From the NCBI GenBank assembly GCA_033980235.1, contig CM067076.1, positions 35,917,709 through 35,981,708 on the forward strand: a DNA stretch of 64,000 nt. The letters run 5' to 3'. Positions within the stretch are counted from its first letter, which is position 1. The number at the start of each line of letters is the position of its first letter. The position numbers and the translations under genes were made by a program. The notes below the pieces were generated by a model. It made no database searches. It was given only the letters and a program-made list of their open reading frames with translations, and was not told where the DNA came from. Below, piece after piece: positions 49,171-62,399 of this stretch. This DNA is from Diadema setosum. Taxonomy: Eukaryota > Echinodermata > Echinoidea > Diadematoida > Diadematidae.

Positions 49171-51891
49171 TCCGTTAAAAACAATGGAACGTCCATATTC
49201 AGCGGTGCGGCCATGGCACCTTCGGTCTCCCATACTAAACAAACATTTACAATATGCAAGACATTTAATTATAAATTATACATATTTACATATCAATAGT
49301 AGTGAAAAAGACAATGAAAATCACGATGAGATTTCAATTTCATTTTTGAATTTGCATTAATAGACAGGGGAATTGCGTATCAAGATACTTTTAGTTAACT
49401 GCGCCTTTTTATCATTAAAAATTCAATCGTCATCTATACAGGGTAGGTCCGAGATACTATATACAAATTTGTCTCTTAGTCTGGAGTTTGACACTGTTAT
49501 AATGTTTATCCCAAATCACAGTGTGTGTCTGTGTTTTTTCTTTTTTTACATTATTGAAATAAAAGCTGAAGGCGTTTGTTCCTCATTCTCCCTTTCTCCA
49601 TTTGGAAATAATTCCATCACCAGATAAAACAAACCAAGCCTTTCCAGTAATGCCTGATTTGTTATATAACAAGGAACGTTCTTTAGGTTATGGTTAAAAA
49701 TGATCCATATTTCTATTATTTTCTATGTTTTTGGCAGCTTTAATCGCAAAAAGCTCAAATCAACACGGAGTTAACTCTTTTTGCTATTAATTACCGCTTC
49801 GTGCTCAAAATCAGAAGAGAGTGAAAAAAAAAAAAAAGTTTGATGCAAAATGACAAACAAGCATATTCTCTCTCTGACGTCTACCAAAGGGTCAGAAACG
49901 AAGGCAAACACCATTTTACACATTTGTTGTAGAAAAGGGGGAAAAAAGGAATCTGCACCAGTGCTCAACAATAAAACATAATGCGTCCTTGATTATAAGA
50001 CGTTGAATGCTTCTAGACATAAACAAATAATATTAAGCAATTATGAACATTCCTAATGTACGAAAACCCAACGGCATACAACTGCTTCCTGATTTTTCCG
50101 GCTGATGAAAGTGTAGCAGATAATCACTATAACATTTTCTATTCATCATTAATCATTCTGGTTCATTCATACAAATGACAGACAAACTACAAGTAGTGCA
50201 TGTTATGCATCTGCAAACGTTGCCTTTTAATAGCTCCCCATACAGACATTTTACTTGTCTTTTATGTCTCCCTCTACGACAGGAAGTGTGAAGTTGCATC
50301 TGAGTGAAGTAGTGAGTGAGTGAGGTGAATGAGCGAATAGGATGATGCAGACAGGCCTAGACAGGGGTAGAGGGGGAGTAAAGGTCGAGGTGGTGAGATA
50401 CGGGAGGGTGGGGATGTATGGGGTGGGGTGTAGAAAGGAGAATGACGTTGGTTTAGAGCGAAGACTCATAAAACAGACTCTAGGTCTATGATGCATCGTG
50501 TATTATTCATGACAAGGTTGCCTGTAGGATGTAGAGAAACTCACACTTGAATCTTGAGTCTCCTCTGCCATTGAGTCTACTTCTACCTGAGTGCAATGAA
50601 TGATACATCTAACACACTAACAGAACTTTGTGTCAGAATCGTACATTTTCCTAAATATGCCATATTCACCATGTTCACTTGAAACATTAGTATTGTTTGC
50701 TTTGACATGCAAAATAATAATTTAAGAACATCAAGAGTCAAATCAAAATTACATTGCAAGTTTGGCGATGAAATCATGGTGAGTGGTCACAAAAATTCAC
50801 GAGCTGAAACACCTTACTTCTCACTGAGTCATCATTCTTTATTTAGATGAGCAAGGATGATGACATTGATCCATGATAACTTTCACTCGACAGTAGTTTG
50901 TTAACAATATAATGTAGAGTTTTCTTCAAAGGACGTAGGATATAACGATGTACTTCTTTCAACTCAGAAAGTAGGCGTACAGAGAGTGTTCACATCTGCC
51001 TAAGAGAAAAGAAACTCGACGCCCAATTAATGTCATACGTTGTGCCTTTTTTTCGTTCACCAGCAGACTACACAAGCCTGGACATAAGGGGCTGTCAAAA
51101 GCGCGCCCATGTTCAGGGTCCAACTTGTCAAGTCATTAAGCCCCTGCCTATCGCATGGCTTGTCAAACGCACGCCAGCAGCAGCAGCCAGTGACGTCGCC
51201 GTGAAATTGCTTGGGTGATAATGCAATTGTGTGCACCTGCTCTCGCAGATGCCTTAGCCTACCCCACCCACTCGACACATCACTATTAAATGGTATGGTA
51301 CATAGTGCCTTGAAAGCCATGTAAACAGTTTATCCTGTCTTAAGTTTTGGTGGACAATTACTATACGTCACAATGAAACACAAAAACACATCATTAGATA
51401 TGAAAACAGATTTGGTTTAAATAGATTAATTCTGATCAAAAAGCAAAACAGAGTTTGTCATATAACTTTGAAAAATCGGAAATTAGCCAACCTATACTGA
51501 GTTTCTGTGCGCACACATGTTTGAGTGAGCTTTTGACATCGCCAACAACATGGTTTTGCTCAAGTTTATGATTAAGGTCCGTATGTTCTGATATCCAATC
51601 AGCTGCCACTAGTGGAAATCTGGACAGTGATTAACACCATTATGTAAAATAAGGTTGTTTTCTGCTTTTATCCTCGAAATATGAGCATACTCTGATATTT
51701 CTTACGTATAAGTCAAACATGTATGTATACACGCATAGTGAACACACGCAGACTCAAGCACAAAAAAAAAAAATCTTTGAAAATGAAATACAAAACGCTA
51801 AAAACTATACTAACATCTAGGAAAAGTTACGGTATTCATTAGAAAGGCTGTTGAACGTATAAAGAAAAACATATATAAAGGCTTATGTAAT

Positions 51892-51935
51892 TTTGTATGT
51901 ATGCATGTATGTATGTATGTTGGTATGTTGGTATC
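51892..51935. repeat. (GTAT)n repeat
   Basis: GTATGTATGCATGTATGTAT followed by GTTGGTAT variants. Confidence 0.8.
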
Positions 51936-53537
51936 AAGTGACTTGAGTTATAGGGAAAAAAACTCTTTTTTACCAAAGTGCAATTCCCTGTAGGCATAAC
52001 ACTCAGAATAAAACGCTTCCTAGCAGATAAAATCAAAACAAACCACTTTAACTTGTAATGCAGTGTCTTACATTGTTGATATCTCACATGATCATATTAT
52101 ATAAACATAATTATGTTTCTAATCAGCTGGGTGCAATTTACTGTCATCTAAGGCCGGAATACATACTAAATATCCATGCGCTTATTCTTTTGTAGATTAT
52201 CTCTAGTAACTACTACTCTGCTATAGCTTTGTTTTTATTTACTTTTTTTGCGAGGGATTACTTTATAAATGTTTTACATTTTGCTTTGACAATCTATAAA
52301 ATCCTAGCTGTCTGCAACCAATCAAATGAGAATCTAATGAGGCAATCAAAGTTATTAGTAACTCGCCAGACATCCTAGAAGACAAGGCATAACAACAAAC
52401 ACTAGGAAGAGGAAAGACCTCGTCAAATGTTCGAACGTTCTGCAGCGCACGATAGACTTGGTGGGAAGTAATTGCGTCTTAAGAGCTAGCTGAAGTGGTC
52501 GAGTAATGGCATAAGTTCAAATGCAAGTCCGCCTCGGGGCTGACAAATATTTGCAAATACATGATGAGAGCGAGATAGCGTGAGATATATAGCAGACTAA
52601 ACATCTCCCTCCTCTACCCCTAGATTCTATCTCGATGACCTTAAGAATGGTCAATCTAATGATACGCGGTTTGAGAGAAGAGAGGTTGGATAAACGGGGT
52701 GTGTTTTTTTTTTTTGTTGTTGTTGAATTGTTGGGCAACATTGTGATGACAGGTGTTTTCTGATACATTTTCTTTAATGAAAAGTAATAATCATCTTAAT
52801 ATCTTTTGGACTTCCTCTTGTCAGAGGCTTAAACATGTTTGAATTATTGGTTGGAATGTCATGAAATGGTATTGTTTAGTTTCAAAGACCATTTTTACTA
52901 TAAAATTGTTGTATTATAAAGTTTATAAAGACTAAGAAGATGATAATTACGCTTATAATTTGGAGCACAATGAATAGATTTTCATGTTCTCCCAATAGCG
53001 GTATAAGAACATTTACCTTGTTATGAACTGGTGGCTTACATATCTATTTTATCCTTTCGTTTCGCTGGTCTTAAATTACATGATAATTCAATATATCATC
53101 ATTTTATTGTTTTCGTTGAGCGCCACGGGAAGTGAATGATGATATAAATAATAGAAGTTTTGTGGGTTTCAAAATACTGTCGACACGTGAACATGACTAT
53201 TGTCAATACATGCCGATGATTTGTAGATGAAGATAAAGTGCCATTATAAGATAAACGATTTTTCTTTAAATGATTTTATTACTCTCTGCTTGATTTGTTT
53301 GGTTTTAAATTGACAAATAAAAGGAAGCGGTGTTTGCCAAGGAGATCATCTGATAGCACAAAACAGGTTTCCCGTTTCCTACATTGTTAATGTAGGAATG
53401 TCACTGCAAAAAAAAAAAAAGAAGAAGAAGAAAAAAAAACACTAATGGCTACCAATCTAGAAGTACTCGAGATCGAGTTTCAATTTGCCTTAAACTCTCC
53501 CGTTCAGGAGGGACGTGTTGCAATTAATAAGGCTTTC

Positions 53538-53573
53538 TCCCCCCCCCCCTCCCCCCCCCAAAAAAAAAAAAAA
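53538..53573. repeat. Poly-C then poly-A tract
   Basis: Two C runs split by a T, followed directly by 14 A. Length in an assembly may be unreliable. Confidence 0.9.
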
Positions 53574-54363
53574 TCCATGACACTACTTCTATATTAGTTT
53601 CTTGCAATTTCATATCTTATCAGGTGAAGTCTCGAATCTGAATTTGCTTCTTGTTTCTTGAAAAATGTAAGTCACTGCTTTAAAAGAAGAACTGTTTGTA
53701 CAATAAATGTGATATGTTTTGTTCCTCACGTCTACAGATACAATGTCTTATCTCCATGTGCCATCATGTAGAGAGTCATTTCATGAAAGTAGTCTTGTCT
53801 TCCAAACTCTGCAGAAGGTCTAAAGACAGATGTAGATATCGACATGTATCAGGTGGAATTTCACCTTGACCTACGTTGGACCTACAAATCGAATCAACTC
53901 TCAGCTATGCAGCACCTTCCCATTCAAAGTTTGATGTGTTGTCAAAAAGTTGTGGGATTATTTTTTTTTCTAAAGTAAAGGTCGTGATTACAAATTGACA
54001 AACTATAACAGTATATAACACTCGGGCCCTTTCGTTAGCTATACTGCACTGTTCAACACTCTCTTATAGTGCCGACATTGCGAATCTCATCTTGATACAA
54101 GTCTTTCTGTACATCTCTTATTGATAGTCTCTTACAAGGCTTTTGCTGTTGCTGCCTTTGCTACCAAAGGCTGTTTTATCACCGTATAGGGTATAATAGT
54201 GCACGATTTATTTTGTATATTTTATTTATTCCATTTTTTGAGGAGGGGTTGAAGCAGGGTCGGTCTATTTAAAGTCAAATAATGTTTTGTAATCTTAAAT
54301 AATCTCCTGATCAAAATTGGTGAGGATAGAAGTGACAGTGGAGGTGCAACGGATGTGACCGGA

Positions 54364-54591
54364 AGCGTTTTTTTTTTAAAGACGGCACAGATTGGGGCAT
54401 GGCGCGTGTTAGACCTATGGGAAAAACGTTGGGTTAGGGTTTATGGTTAGGGTTAGGGTTAGGGTTAGGGTTAGGGTTGGGGTCAGGGTTAGGGTTAGGG
54501 TTAGGGTTTGATGATTAGGGTTAGGATTAGGATTAGGGTTAGTTTTAGGGATAGGGTCCCCAATCTGTGCCGTCTAAAAAAAAAACACGCT
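54364..54591. repeat. Telomere-like (TTAGGG)n tract inside an inverted-repeat element
   Basis: GTTAGG/TTAGGG units and degenerate variants fill about 54430-54556. They are enclosed by inverted repeats of about 33 bp: left AGACGGCACAGATTGGGG after a poly-T, ending at 54397, and right CCCCAATCTGTGCCGTCT starting at 54558 and followed by poly-A. AGCG and CGCT continue the symmetry at the outer edges. The unit therefore looks like a mobile foldback element carrying a telomeric satellite core. Confidence 0.85.
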
Positions 54592-56325
54592 GACAGGAAA
54601 GAACCCACTTCATTGAATATCACCGTAGATGGCACTCTTATCATGACGTTAGAAAATAAATGGTGATCAGCATCTTATTACGAGTATTGCTATTACCAGA
54701 ACCCTCTACAAAACCATTTCGACTAGATGCCCAAGGTTTGATCATACACATCTGCTTGAATATTGCATCTGAAGTTGGTTTATTGCAACTAGACGAGAGA
54801 ACAAACAAGCTGGAGAAATCTCATGTTCTGAAATAGCATCTTACCTAGTCATAATATTTGCTACACGAGAAAAAACCTTTGTGACTCATTATAATCGACG
54901 ACGTGGATATGAAAAATTCACAGCAGACTAGGGAAACTGAACGTGAAGTCGCCTTTTCAGTTTACAGACATGGTATATCATTGGTGAATGGTGACCGACA
55001 TGAGATGTGGCTTGTGTCAAAATTCTTGAATTGTGTGGGGCAAATGCTTTATCTCATAATGAAAACGATGGACATATTGTCATTTTAGTGTCAACATGTG
55101 ATCTGCCCTTGCTAGCGGAAAAAAATATATATATTCTAGAGACAGATCAAATCTAGCATTAGACGAAGACTACCGCGTCACGCTACACGTACACCATCTG
55201 AAAGACACGACACAGCGTTGTGTGGGGAAGAGCATGAAAGGAAATGTAGGCGGTGATCGGTAGAAGGGAAGATTGACCCATGATATCAACATTTTTAAAA
55301 TATATTTCGCTGAAAATGAAACGAGATTCTCAGTTAATGCGGAGACTCCAGAGTTTTGCCCCCGGCGAAACACCCTTTTAATCACGGAGCAGTCTCTCAT
55401 CTACTTTGAGATGTATCCATATTTATTCCATCCTCAACAATCCTAGGAGATCAAAGACAGATAGCAAGTGGATTTCTTGTTTAATATTCTCCAATGCGCA
55501 GATTTATGTTGGACTATGAGTCATGAGTTACTATACATTGTGGCTGAATCTTAATATCAGATCATAGAAACATGTACATGTTCGTCGAATTCAGAGCAAC
55601 GAAATTGTTATCTTTATGAAACGAGAAAGGAAAAGAAAAACTAATGACATAAGTATTTCTTGAAAATAAACGCCTTGTTATCACTTACCACGAAAAGGGC
55701 AATGGTAATTGTTGTCAATTTACTTGTGTAACTGTCTCTATACACATTTTACCTGTAAATCTTTTTCTAAAGTAATTATCTTTCTAAGAACAAAATTTCA
55801 GAACACAATGGAGAACTTGGGTGATCTACGTCTGAGGAATACCTGCGTGGCCTGGATGCATGGCTACCAGATTGAATTGTACATGGGTACTAAAATATTC
55901 CAATTTTGCTCGGAAAAGTAAACCTGTTTTATGTCAATTCGCGTACTTCCTATTCTGTAACGGTACATGCACATATTTCTATAAAACAAGATAAGGATAA
56001 AGTTAGCGATTATTTCCTATTATGATGCTGTATTGGTGGTATCGTTTTGAATACAATTCGGCTGTCCAAACTTGATTTGCTTAAGATAAAAACAAAAATG
56101 TGGTAATGTGGTAACATACCCGCATTCTCATTACCATGTTTATTTGCTGCGTCTGATTTGTCACAAAATGTATGCATAATTATAAAGGTATGCAGTGAGC
56201 TATGACGATCATGGCTTAGGAGATGTCCGTGGGTTCCCATGCTAGGGTCCCTGCCGGACTGGAAGCAGAGAAAGATTGTGACTTCTCCTGATTGTGATTC
56301 TTCAATGGCAAATAAGGATGAATAA
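54592..56325. other. Gene-poor stretch
   Basis: AT-rich sequence with no recognisable gene, repeat or RNA. Confidence 0.7.
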
Positions 56326-56480
56326 TTCAAATTCATTAAATTCTTCCTCGAGATGTTTTCATTGCAACTGATTGACAAATTGCCCTCCATCGACGTAAAT
56401 GATTATTTACGTCGATGTAGGGCAATTTGTCAATCAGTTGCAATGAAAACATCTCGACGGAAGAATTTAATGAATTTGAA
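56326..56480. repeat. 155 bp near-perfect palindrome
   Basis: Arms of about 75 bp meet around 56402 with a 4 bp centre. Both arms carry ATTTACGTCGATG and its complement, ATTGACAAATTG, CATCTCGA and, at the outer edges, TTCAAATTCATTAAATTC. Such a palindrome can extrude as a cruciform or form a long hairpin in RNA. Confidence 0.92.
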
Positions 56481-56483
56481 AAA

Positions 56484-56718
56484 CAAAGCAGTACCCGCTG
56501 CACGCCATAAGGATTAGAACCAACACCTGTTGTCGGGCGAAAGCTCGGTGGTCTAGTGGAGATGACGCCTGTCCGGTGATCAGGAGGTCGTAGGTTCGAA
56601 TCCTGCTCGTGATGTACGCACATGATTTTTTTTTTTTTTTATCATGGCTACTACTAAAACACTGATCAATTCAGCGCTTATTTACGTCGATGTAGGGTAA
56701 TTTGTCAATCAGTTGCAA
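56484..56718 (+). mobile_element. tRNA-derived SINE adjoining the palindrome
   Basis: An A-box-like GGTGGTCTAGTGGAGATGAC starts near 56548 and a perfect B box GGTTCGAATCC lies at 56593-56603, spaced as in a tRNA. The anticodon arm is degenerate, so no amino acid can be assigned. A 15 bp poly-T follows (about 56626-56640), then a tail whose last 39 bases (56680-56718) repeat the right arm of the neighbouring palindrome in the same orientation. The antisense frame with EQDSNLRPP is the usual shadow of a tRNA-like sequence, not a gene. Confidence 0.75.
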
Positions 56719-59700
56719 AGGATGAATAAATTACGGTGTCATCGATCAGTGATCCCACGACTAGCCTCACATTCCTCAAACTCTAACTCCAAACAAGTGG
56801 AACATTTAAAATGCAGCTACATAAATGTTGTGAGTACAAATATTTTGTGCACCTGAGAATAATCATTCTAGTGTGGCTGGATAAAGGAGTTTTATTTGCG
56901 ATTTGCAATTCCATGTCGGCGGGAGATAAGTAGCTGAAATTATGCTGTAAATTTTATGATCAACTTGTGTCCTTAAAGCAGGGTTTTGTGATGCCTTGTG
57001 TTTGGGTGACATAAAAAACAAATTATGCAGGAGGGAGGAAAATCGTAGTCTCTTTTCAAGGGAGTTTTAAAAACACTCCTGAAAGTCGCAGTAAAAAAAA
57101 AAGAAAAGAAAAAATCATGATAATTACGGCGAATCTGCATCCCCACGGGTGTGGAGGGAAAGGCGACATTCCGTATTGTGTTATCAGGAGATTACCGTCA
57201 TGATGAGACGGCCACTAGTAAAGGAGTGTAATTAGGTCGGGATGATCAGTCTCTTGTCATATTAGGAGAATTAGAGTCTTATGTAATGTGTGGTTGTGAA
57301 TAGATTATGCAACGTTAAAGGGAATAATTAATTGACCAGAAAAGGGCACATTGAAATGAAAACACAAATAAACAACGCGTTCCCAATAGGTAGACACTCG
57401 TGACAGAAGAGATGTTGCTTTAATTTCCAAGGGGAGGATAAGCTGGTAACATATCCCCAAAACAATCACAGTCTTGGATGCTTGATCGTTAATTTCTAGT
57501 CTACTGTAAATGTGCACAAGACACAGATGAAAAACATTATATATAACGAAGTTAGTTTTGTATATTTTGTCTATCTTCGTCGGCTATCAATAGAAACATT
57601 ATCCCTTACTAAGATATTAATGTTAATATCAATAATCATCTGTACTTAATTCACACTGGAAGAACAAGCTGAAATGTGGTATACAAACAATATTTTCTAT
57701 CAACAAGTAATCAAATGGACGTAAATAAACGAATGAATACAAGATATACAGTTGCAGTTTTGTGCCGGAGACAGGATGTTTATCATGCTATTCATCTAAA
57801 CATTCTCTTTCAAAACAAATAATACAAGAGTAAACTGAATGGAATCAAATGAAAGAAATATTAGTATGTTTGATATGCTAGAGAAAAAAACACAGCATGC
57901 ATCTCTTCTCTTATTAATTCAAGCGATACCCAAAGATACCTTGATGATAATAGTATTCGGAGGTATACCCGTACTTCAATCAGGTCTAATCCGAGATATG
58001 TTATGCTATAAATCTATTTACGTGAATACGCCAGTGCAAGCGAAGATCGTTTTTGTAGAAAGATTTTTTTTTTTCAATTGTAGCATCTGTTAGTTCTGAT
58101 TTATGAGTCTATATTGTACTTCGTTAATAGGTATCATAAAATACAAGCAATGACCATGATACATATGAAAACAGAATCCTTCCTGGAGGATCCTAAGTCC
58201 CTCGACTAATACTCTCCTACCCACCCCTCCCCCATGCCACTTCATCTGATATGAAACCGGCTTTCCCTCGATATTCCATGATGCATAATTCATCTGAGAC
58301 AGTTTACGAGCCCATCCGAATTAAATTTGACACTTTTCAGCTCGAGAGAGTAGATACAAGGGTAACGGTGTATGGTCACCGGATCGTAGGGTCGCCTCCA
58401 ATTCATATTCATCCAGGGCAAAACCCATCGCCGTCCCATCATATTCATTTTCAAACTTAAAAAAAGTTGGAAACTACTGTCCAACGACGTTTGATGATGG
58501 AAATATCCCTGATATGTAGAGTGAAGTTATTTTAAATGATAATGGTTAACTGCTTGGGATGAGGTTCTTGCCCTTCTCAAACATCGGAAACAAAGAAGTT
58601 CGATCTCTCAAAGAATGCACTCCAGAATGATTGCGTCAATGCCGACACCTGCCAGAAAAGTCCACTAACAAGGCCAAGATGCTGTGACAAACACGAGCAT
58701 GGCAAGTTTGGTCTCACGTTTGATCAGTGTTGACACACTTACACATTATATGACATACTTTGTACCACTGTTGCTTCTGCGCAAGAGAGATATAAACTGT
58801 CGGAACAACGACCTCTCCTGTTTTAGGGCTGAAAGTATGTCAGAATCAATTGAATTAAACCGTCTCTGAAGTGAATATGCATTTTCTAGAGAGCAACGTA
58901 AAAAGGAAGTAACGAAACTTCAGAAAGACCTGTACCACATGTTATTCGGCTATAAAGTAACCAATGTGTGAAAACGATATAATCAATGATGGAAGAAAAG
59001 TTTCCATGCAGTACAGAGCGTCTCACCTGGAAGAGGTCAGCCTGGATTTGTATTACCTGTATAATGTCTTCTGTCTCGTGGCACGACACGTAAGCAGTGT
59101 TGAATCATTTAGTTTGCTTTAGCTTGACATTGTGTGTTTTCACAGAGTATGAAGAGCACGTTGCACTATTCCTGAAATATAGATTAGGAGTAAAGTCATT
59201 ATTTAGACGTGAGGTGAATGCCACTGTTGTGTGCATTAACTATATCTCATCTCAGCACAGTTAATATGACTATTTCATGCACTTATCGCCTAAAACTCTC
59301 CCTCCATTTCTCTCTCTCGCTCTCCCTCCCTAACTCTGTCTATCTCTCCCTCTCTGTATCTCTCTCTCTTTCTCTCAACCTTTTGATATGGTCTCGCTCT
59401 TGTTTTATTCGTTACCACTCAACCACGCACTAACGAACAGGCTAGGCTACACAGACAGCTCAGAATAGGAACATTGATTCATAATTATTTCAACTAACCC
59501 TCACTTACTAGAGCATCATCGAAATTTATTTCAATACCTGCTGAAGTGGCACGACATCACTTTTCAAGGCAGAAAATCTCCAACAATACGAAGGCTTTCT
59601 TGCCTCTCTTTGTCAAACCAATGTATGCAGCTTGGAAAATAAAAACAACAACAATTGCGAACCATGGCGACTGCTGACCATGAGACGTGGCGGAGGAAAG

Positions 59701-60440
59701 AGTAAAGTGGACATGACCGAGAGAGGTCGTCCTTCTTACCCTCCGGTCATAATTCTCTGTACAGACGTGAGTCCGACGAGGATTCAATTACACACACATC
59801 ACTGTAGAAGGAGACAAGTAACGGGGGCGTTCATATTAATTCATCGGGAACAGTGAATTTAATGAAATTAGGGAAATTAGGGCAGACGCTTATTTCTCCT
59901 GTCGTTGAATTGAATATTGGAATACAAGGAAACTCACAACACACACACACACACACACACACACAAAGAAACCATACACAAAAACATAAAAGCAGACTGA
60001 TGTACACCATGTATGTTATGTATTTTGTTCAGTTTACGCTGTGTTGTGAGAAAATGAAAAAAAAAATTAAAATAGAATAATGGACGTGAAATTACAACAG
60101 GAGACTCCTCTCTGGCCTTGTTATTAAATCAAATAAAGTCAAACAGATAGAGGCTTCTTAACAAGGCAACCATCGTGCTCTTACTTCGAACGTACTCTCA
60201 CAGATTTTAGAAAAGCAAGTAAAACAAACAGTTGCTGATCAAAATACGATAAGATGAGCAGAAAATGGTTATTATGACGATTGAAAATAACAAATTAATG
60301 TGAAAATCACAGTTGTAACTAAGGAGTGGATTACAGTGACGAGTAAAAAGCTGAATATGACAATCACAGATCACAAGAGGAACTATACTTGCAATGGCCC
60401 CTGTACAGTTCGTCTCGAAAAGAGAGATGAATATTTAATA
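56719..60440. other. Gene-poor stretch
   Basis: No recognised gene. CT-rich tract at about 59300-59380 and a (CA)n run at 59938-59964. Otherwise unremarkable. Confidence 0.65.
59938..59964. repeat. (CA)n microsatellite
   Basis: CA dinucleotides. Confidence 0.9.
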
Positions 60441-60598
60441 GAAGAAGAAGGAGGAGGAGGAGGAGGAGGAGGAGGAGGAGGAGAAGAAGAAGAAGAAGAA
60501 GAAGAAGAAGAAGAAGAAGAAGAAGAAGAAGAAGAAGAAGAAGAAGAAGAAGAACAACAACAACAACAGCCACAAGAAGAACAAGAACAAGAACAGGA
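60441..60598. repeat. (GGA)n-(GAA)n-(CAA)n trinucleotide tract
   Basis: About 10 GGA, then about 24 GAA, then CAA and degenerate GAACAA units. The poly-Gly/Glu/Gln, poly-Ser and poly-Leu frames are by-products. Long GAA tracts are known to form triplexes and to change length. Confidence 0.95.
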
Positions 60599-61544
60599 GA
60601 GAAAATGAAGCTTAATGTTGTGCAAAGAATTCTATTGCAAACTTACGAGTCTCCCTCCTTCCCTACTTCAAAAGAACAGAAAATGGTGCGGGGTTTTTCC
60701 AAGCTCTATAGTATGGTAAGACAGACCGTTATGCCTCTACTATGTCAGACATCTATAACGTTACAACGACTATGAAATAGTTGCATGCAAGCATCGATCG
60801 GTGAGATGCTCCAAAGGGCAACACCCCGTGTAAGAGCTAATCGTTCAAGACGCGTAGTGTTACAAAAATGCAGTTAACCTTGTGCTTGGGCGTGTTTCAG
60901 CCGATGAAGCTCGGCTTCCTTCACGGGTAGTGAATGTCAGGTTATGGAAATGTCAGGAACATAGATCGATCAAGTGGTCGGATGAATAAGAGCATAGAAG
61001 AAGAACAAACTTTCTAGTTTTATGTTTGCCATTGCATGTCAACTAAACTCCTATTTCACTTTTTGTGTTATCTTGCCATGGCTTGAATGTGAGTAAATCG
61101 ATTCTCTTCTTTCACATGAGTTGCAGTATCAAAGCCCGATACATTAAGGATGTCATTTTATCTCTTTTATTGACTGAATGCTAGACTTATTTTACCCTCG
61201 GAGACATTCTGTCGAGCACTATTTCAACTCTCAGAACTTTCTTCCCCCCTTTCGTTATTTCCAAACATACAACATCACCATGTGGCTTGTTGCCTGGCCC
61301 CTCTCACCAATACAAAATGTTCTTCCAGGTCAGGAATTTTATTTCTCTACACCCAAGTGCAGGACAGATTTATCAAATATGATTTCGATTACATTATTAT
61401 TACTTACACGTCATTTTCTACCCCCGAAATTAGATTTTGTCGAATCATTCATGAAAAAGCTAACATACCAGCACAGTAGATGATTATGTCTTTGTTAGAG
61501 TCCTTGATCCTGGTAACCATAGTAATATAAAGAGTGATGTGCAC

Positions 61545-61830
61545 GATGCATGGGCGTAAATCCCGGGGGGGATGGGGGGGGGGGGGGAATATATCCCCCC
61601 CTGAAATGGAGGAGGGGGGGATGGCCTGTACAATCATCCCCCCCTGAATTTTGAAGAAAAAAAAAATGGAGGAAGCAGAAATGTGATTGTATCAATTTTG
61701 GCATATTGCATGACGTTTGTACGCCGGCCTTCAGACAGGTAACAGAGCTGAACAGTATTCTATCTTGTAGAAAATCGAATGCATAATTTTCTCAAGCGCT
61801 CGCTCGCTTCGCTCGCTCGCGGACATGGAC
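61545..61830. repeat. G-run/C-run element with GCTCGCTCGC block
   Basis: Begins GGGCGTAAATCCCGGGGGG, has a long G run near 61577-61587, two CCCCCCTGAA segments that pair with the G runs, and at 61793-61821 the CGCTCGCTCGCTTCGC block also found in the tandem array downstream. Probably a dispersed member of the same repeat family. Confidence 0.65.
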
Positions 61831-62059
61831 ATACACTGTAAGGTATGGCTCAGACGTTGACAACGTCAAATAGTGTAGGCCTACAAGTAAACATGCTAAG
61901 ACGAGAGTAACTTGGGATCATCTGCAAAATATGTACGAAAACAAACAAACATACAATAACAAAACTATATTGCCATAATTGAACCCCCTCCATATCCTGA
62001 ATCATTCATGAGGAACGACAGTGACTGATAATTCAGTCAAGATACATCTATGGGTATAC

Positions 62060-62140
62060 CCAGGGAAGATCAGGGGCGTCGAAAATATCTCGGGGGGGGG
62101 GGGGGGGGGGCAAAGGGCATTTGCCCCGCCCCTACGAAAG
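62060..62140. repeat. G-run fragment of the same repeat family
   Basis: GGGGCGTCGAAAATATCTC followed by about 18 G, then GCAAAGGGCATTTGCCCCGCCCC. Resembles the start of the units at 61551 and 62403. Confidence 0.5.
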
Positions 62141-62399
62141 TGTTTAGGCAGGCAAATCATTTATCCCCTAAGCAATTTCCGAGATGAGGACAAATTTCGA
62201 ACTTTCTTAATGGAATTATTGTCCAAATACCGCCAGAACTATGCACCAAATCGTTGAATTGCAATCATAAACATGCAAAAGCTCCGCTATACTGGATCCC
62301 TTTCGATAAGACAAGTACACTGTTGAGATTGACGTATATTTCCCTAATTTGTCAAAGAGTGTGCAGCATATCTTTCACTTAACAAAAGCTCCCTCATAT

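Larger units (their letters stand above)
41081..54363. other. Downstream gene-poor region
   Basis: Presumed 3' UTR and intergenic DNA. No protein family recognised in any frame. Notable only for a GACA/GA tract (46349-46445), LINE-tail-like (TTGAA)n runs (47422-47439 and, inverted, 47658-47682), TAGG repeats (49141-49170), GTAT repeats (51892-51935), a poly-T (48389-48404) and a poly-C/poly-A tract (53538-53573). A minus-strand open frame at 41805-42164 (119 codons) is unrecognised. Confidence 0.6.

Noticed and set aside
56543..56615. Functional tRNA gene
   Set aside because: The promoter boxes are present, but the anticodon arm and acceptor stem do not close properly; a SINE head explains it better.
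56336..56623. Minus-strand frame with EQDSNLRPPDHRTG
   Set aside because: This peptide pattern is the antisense translation of a tRNA-like sequence, here the SINE head.
60300..60625. Glu-, Ser- and Leu-rich frames
   Set aside because: Produced by the GGA/GAA trinucleotide tract in its reading frames.
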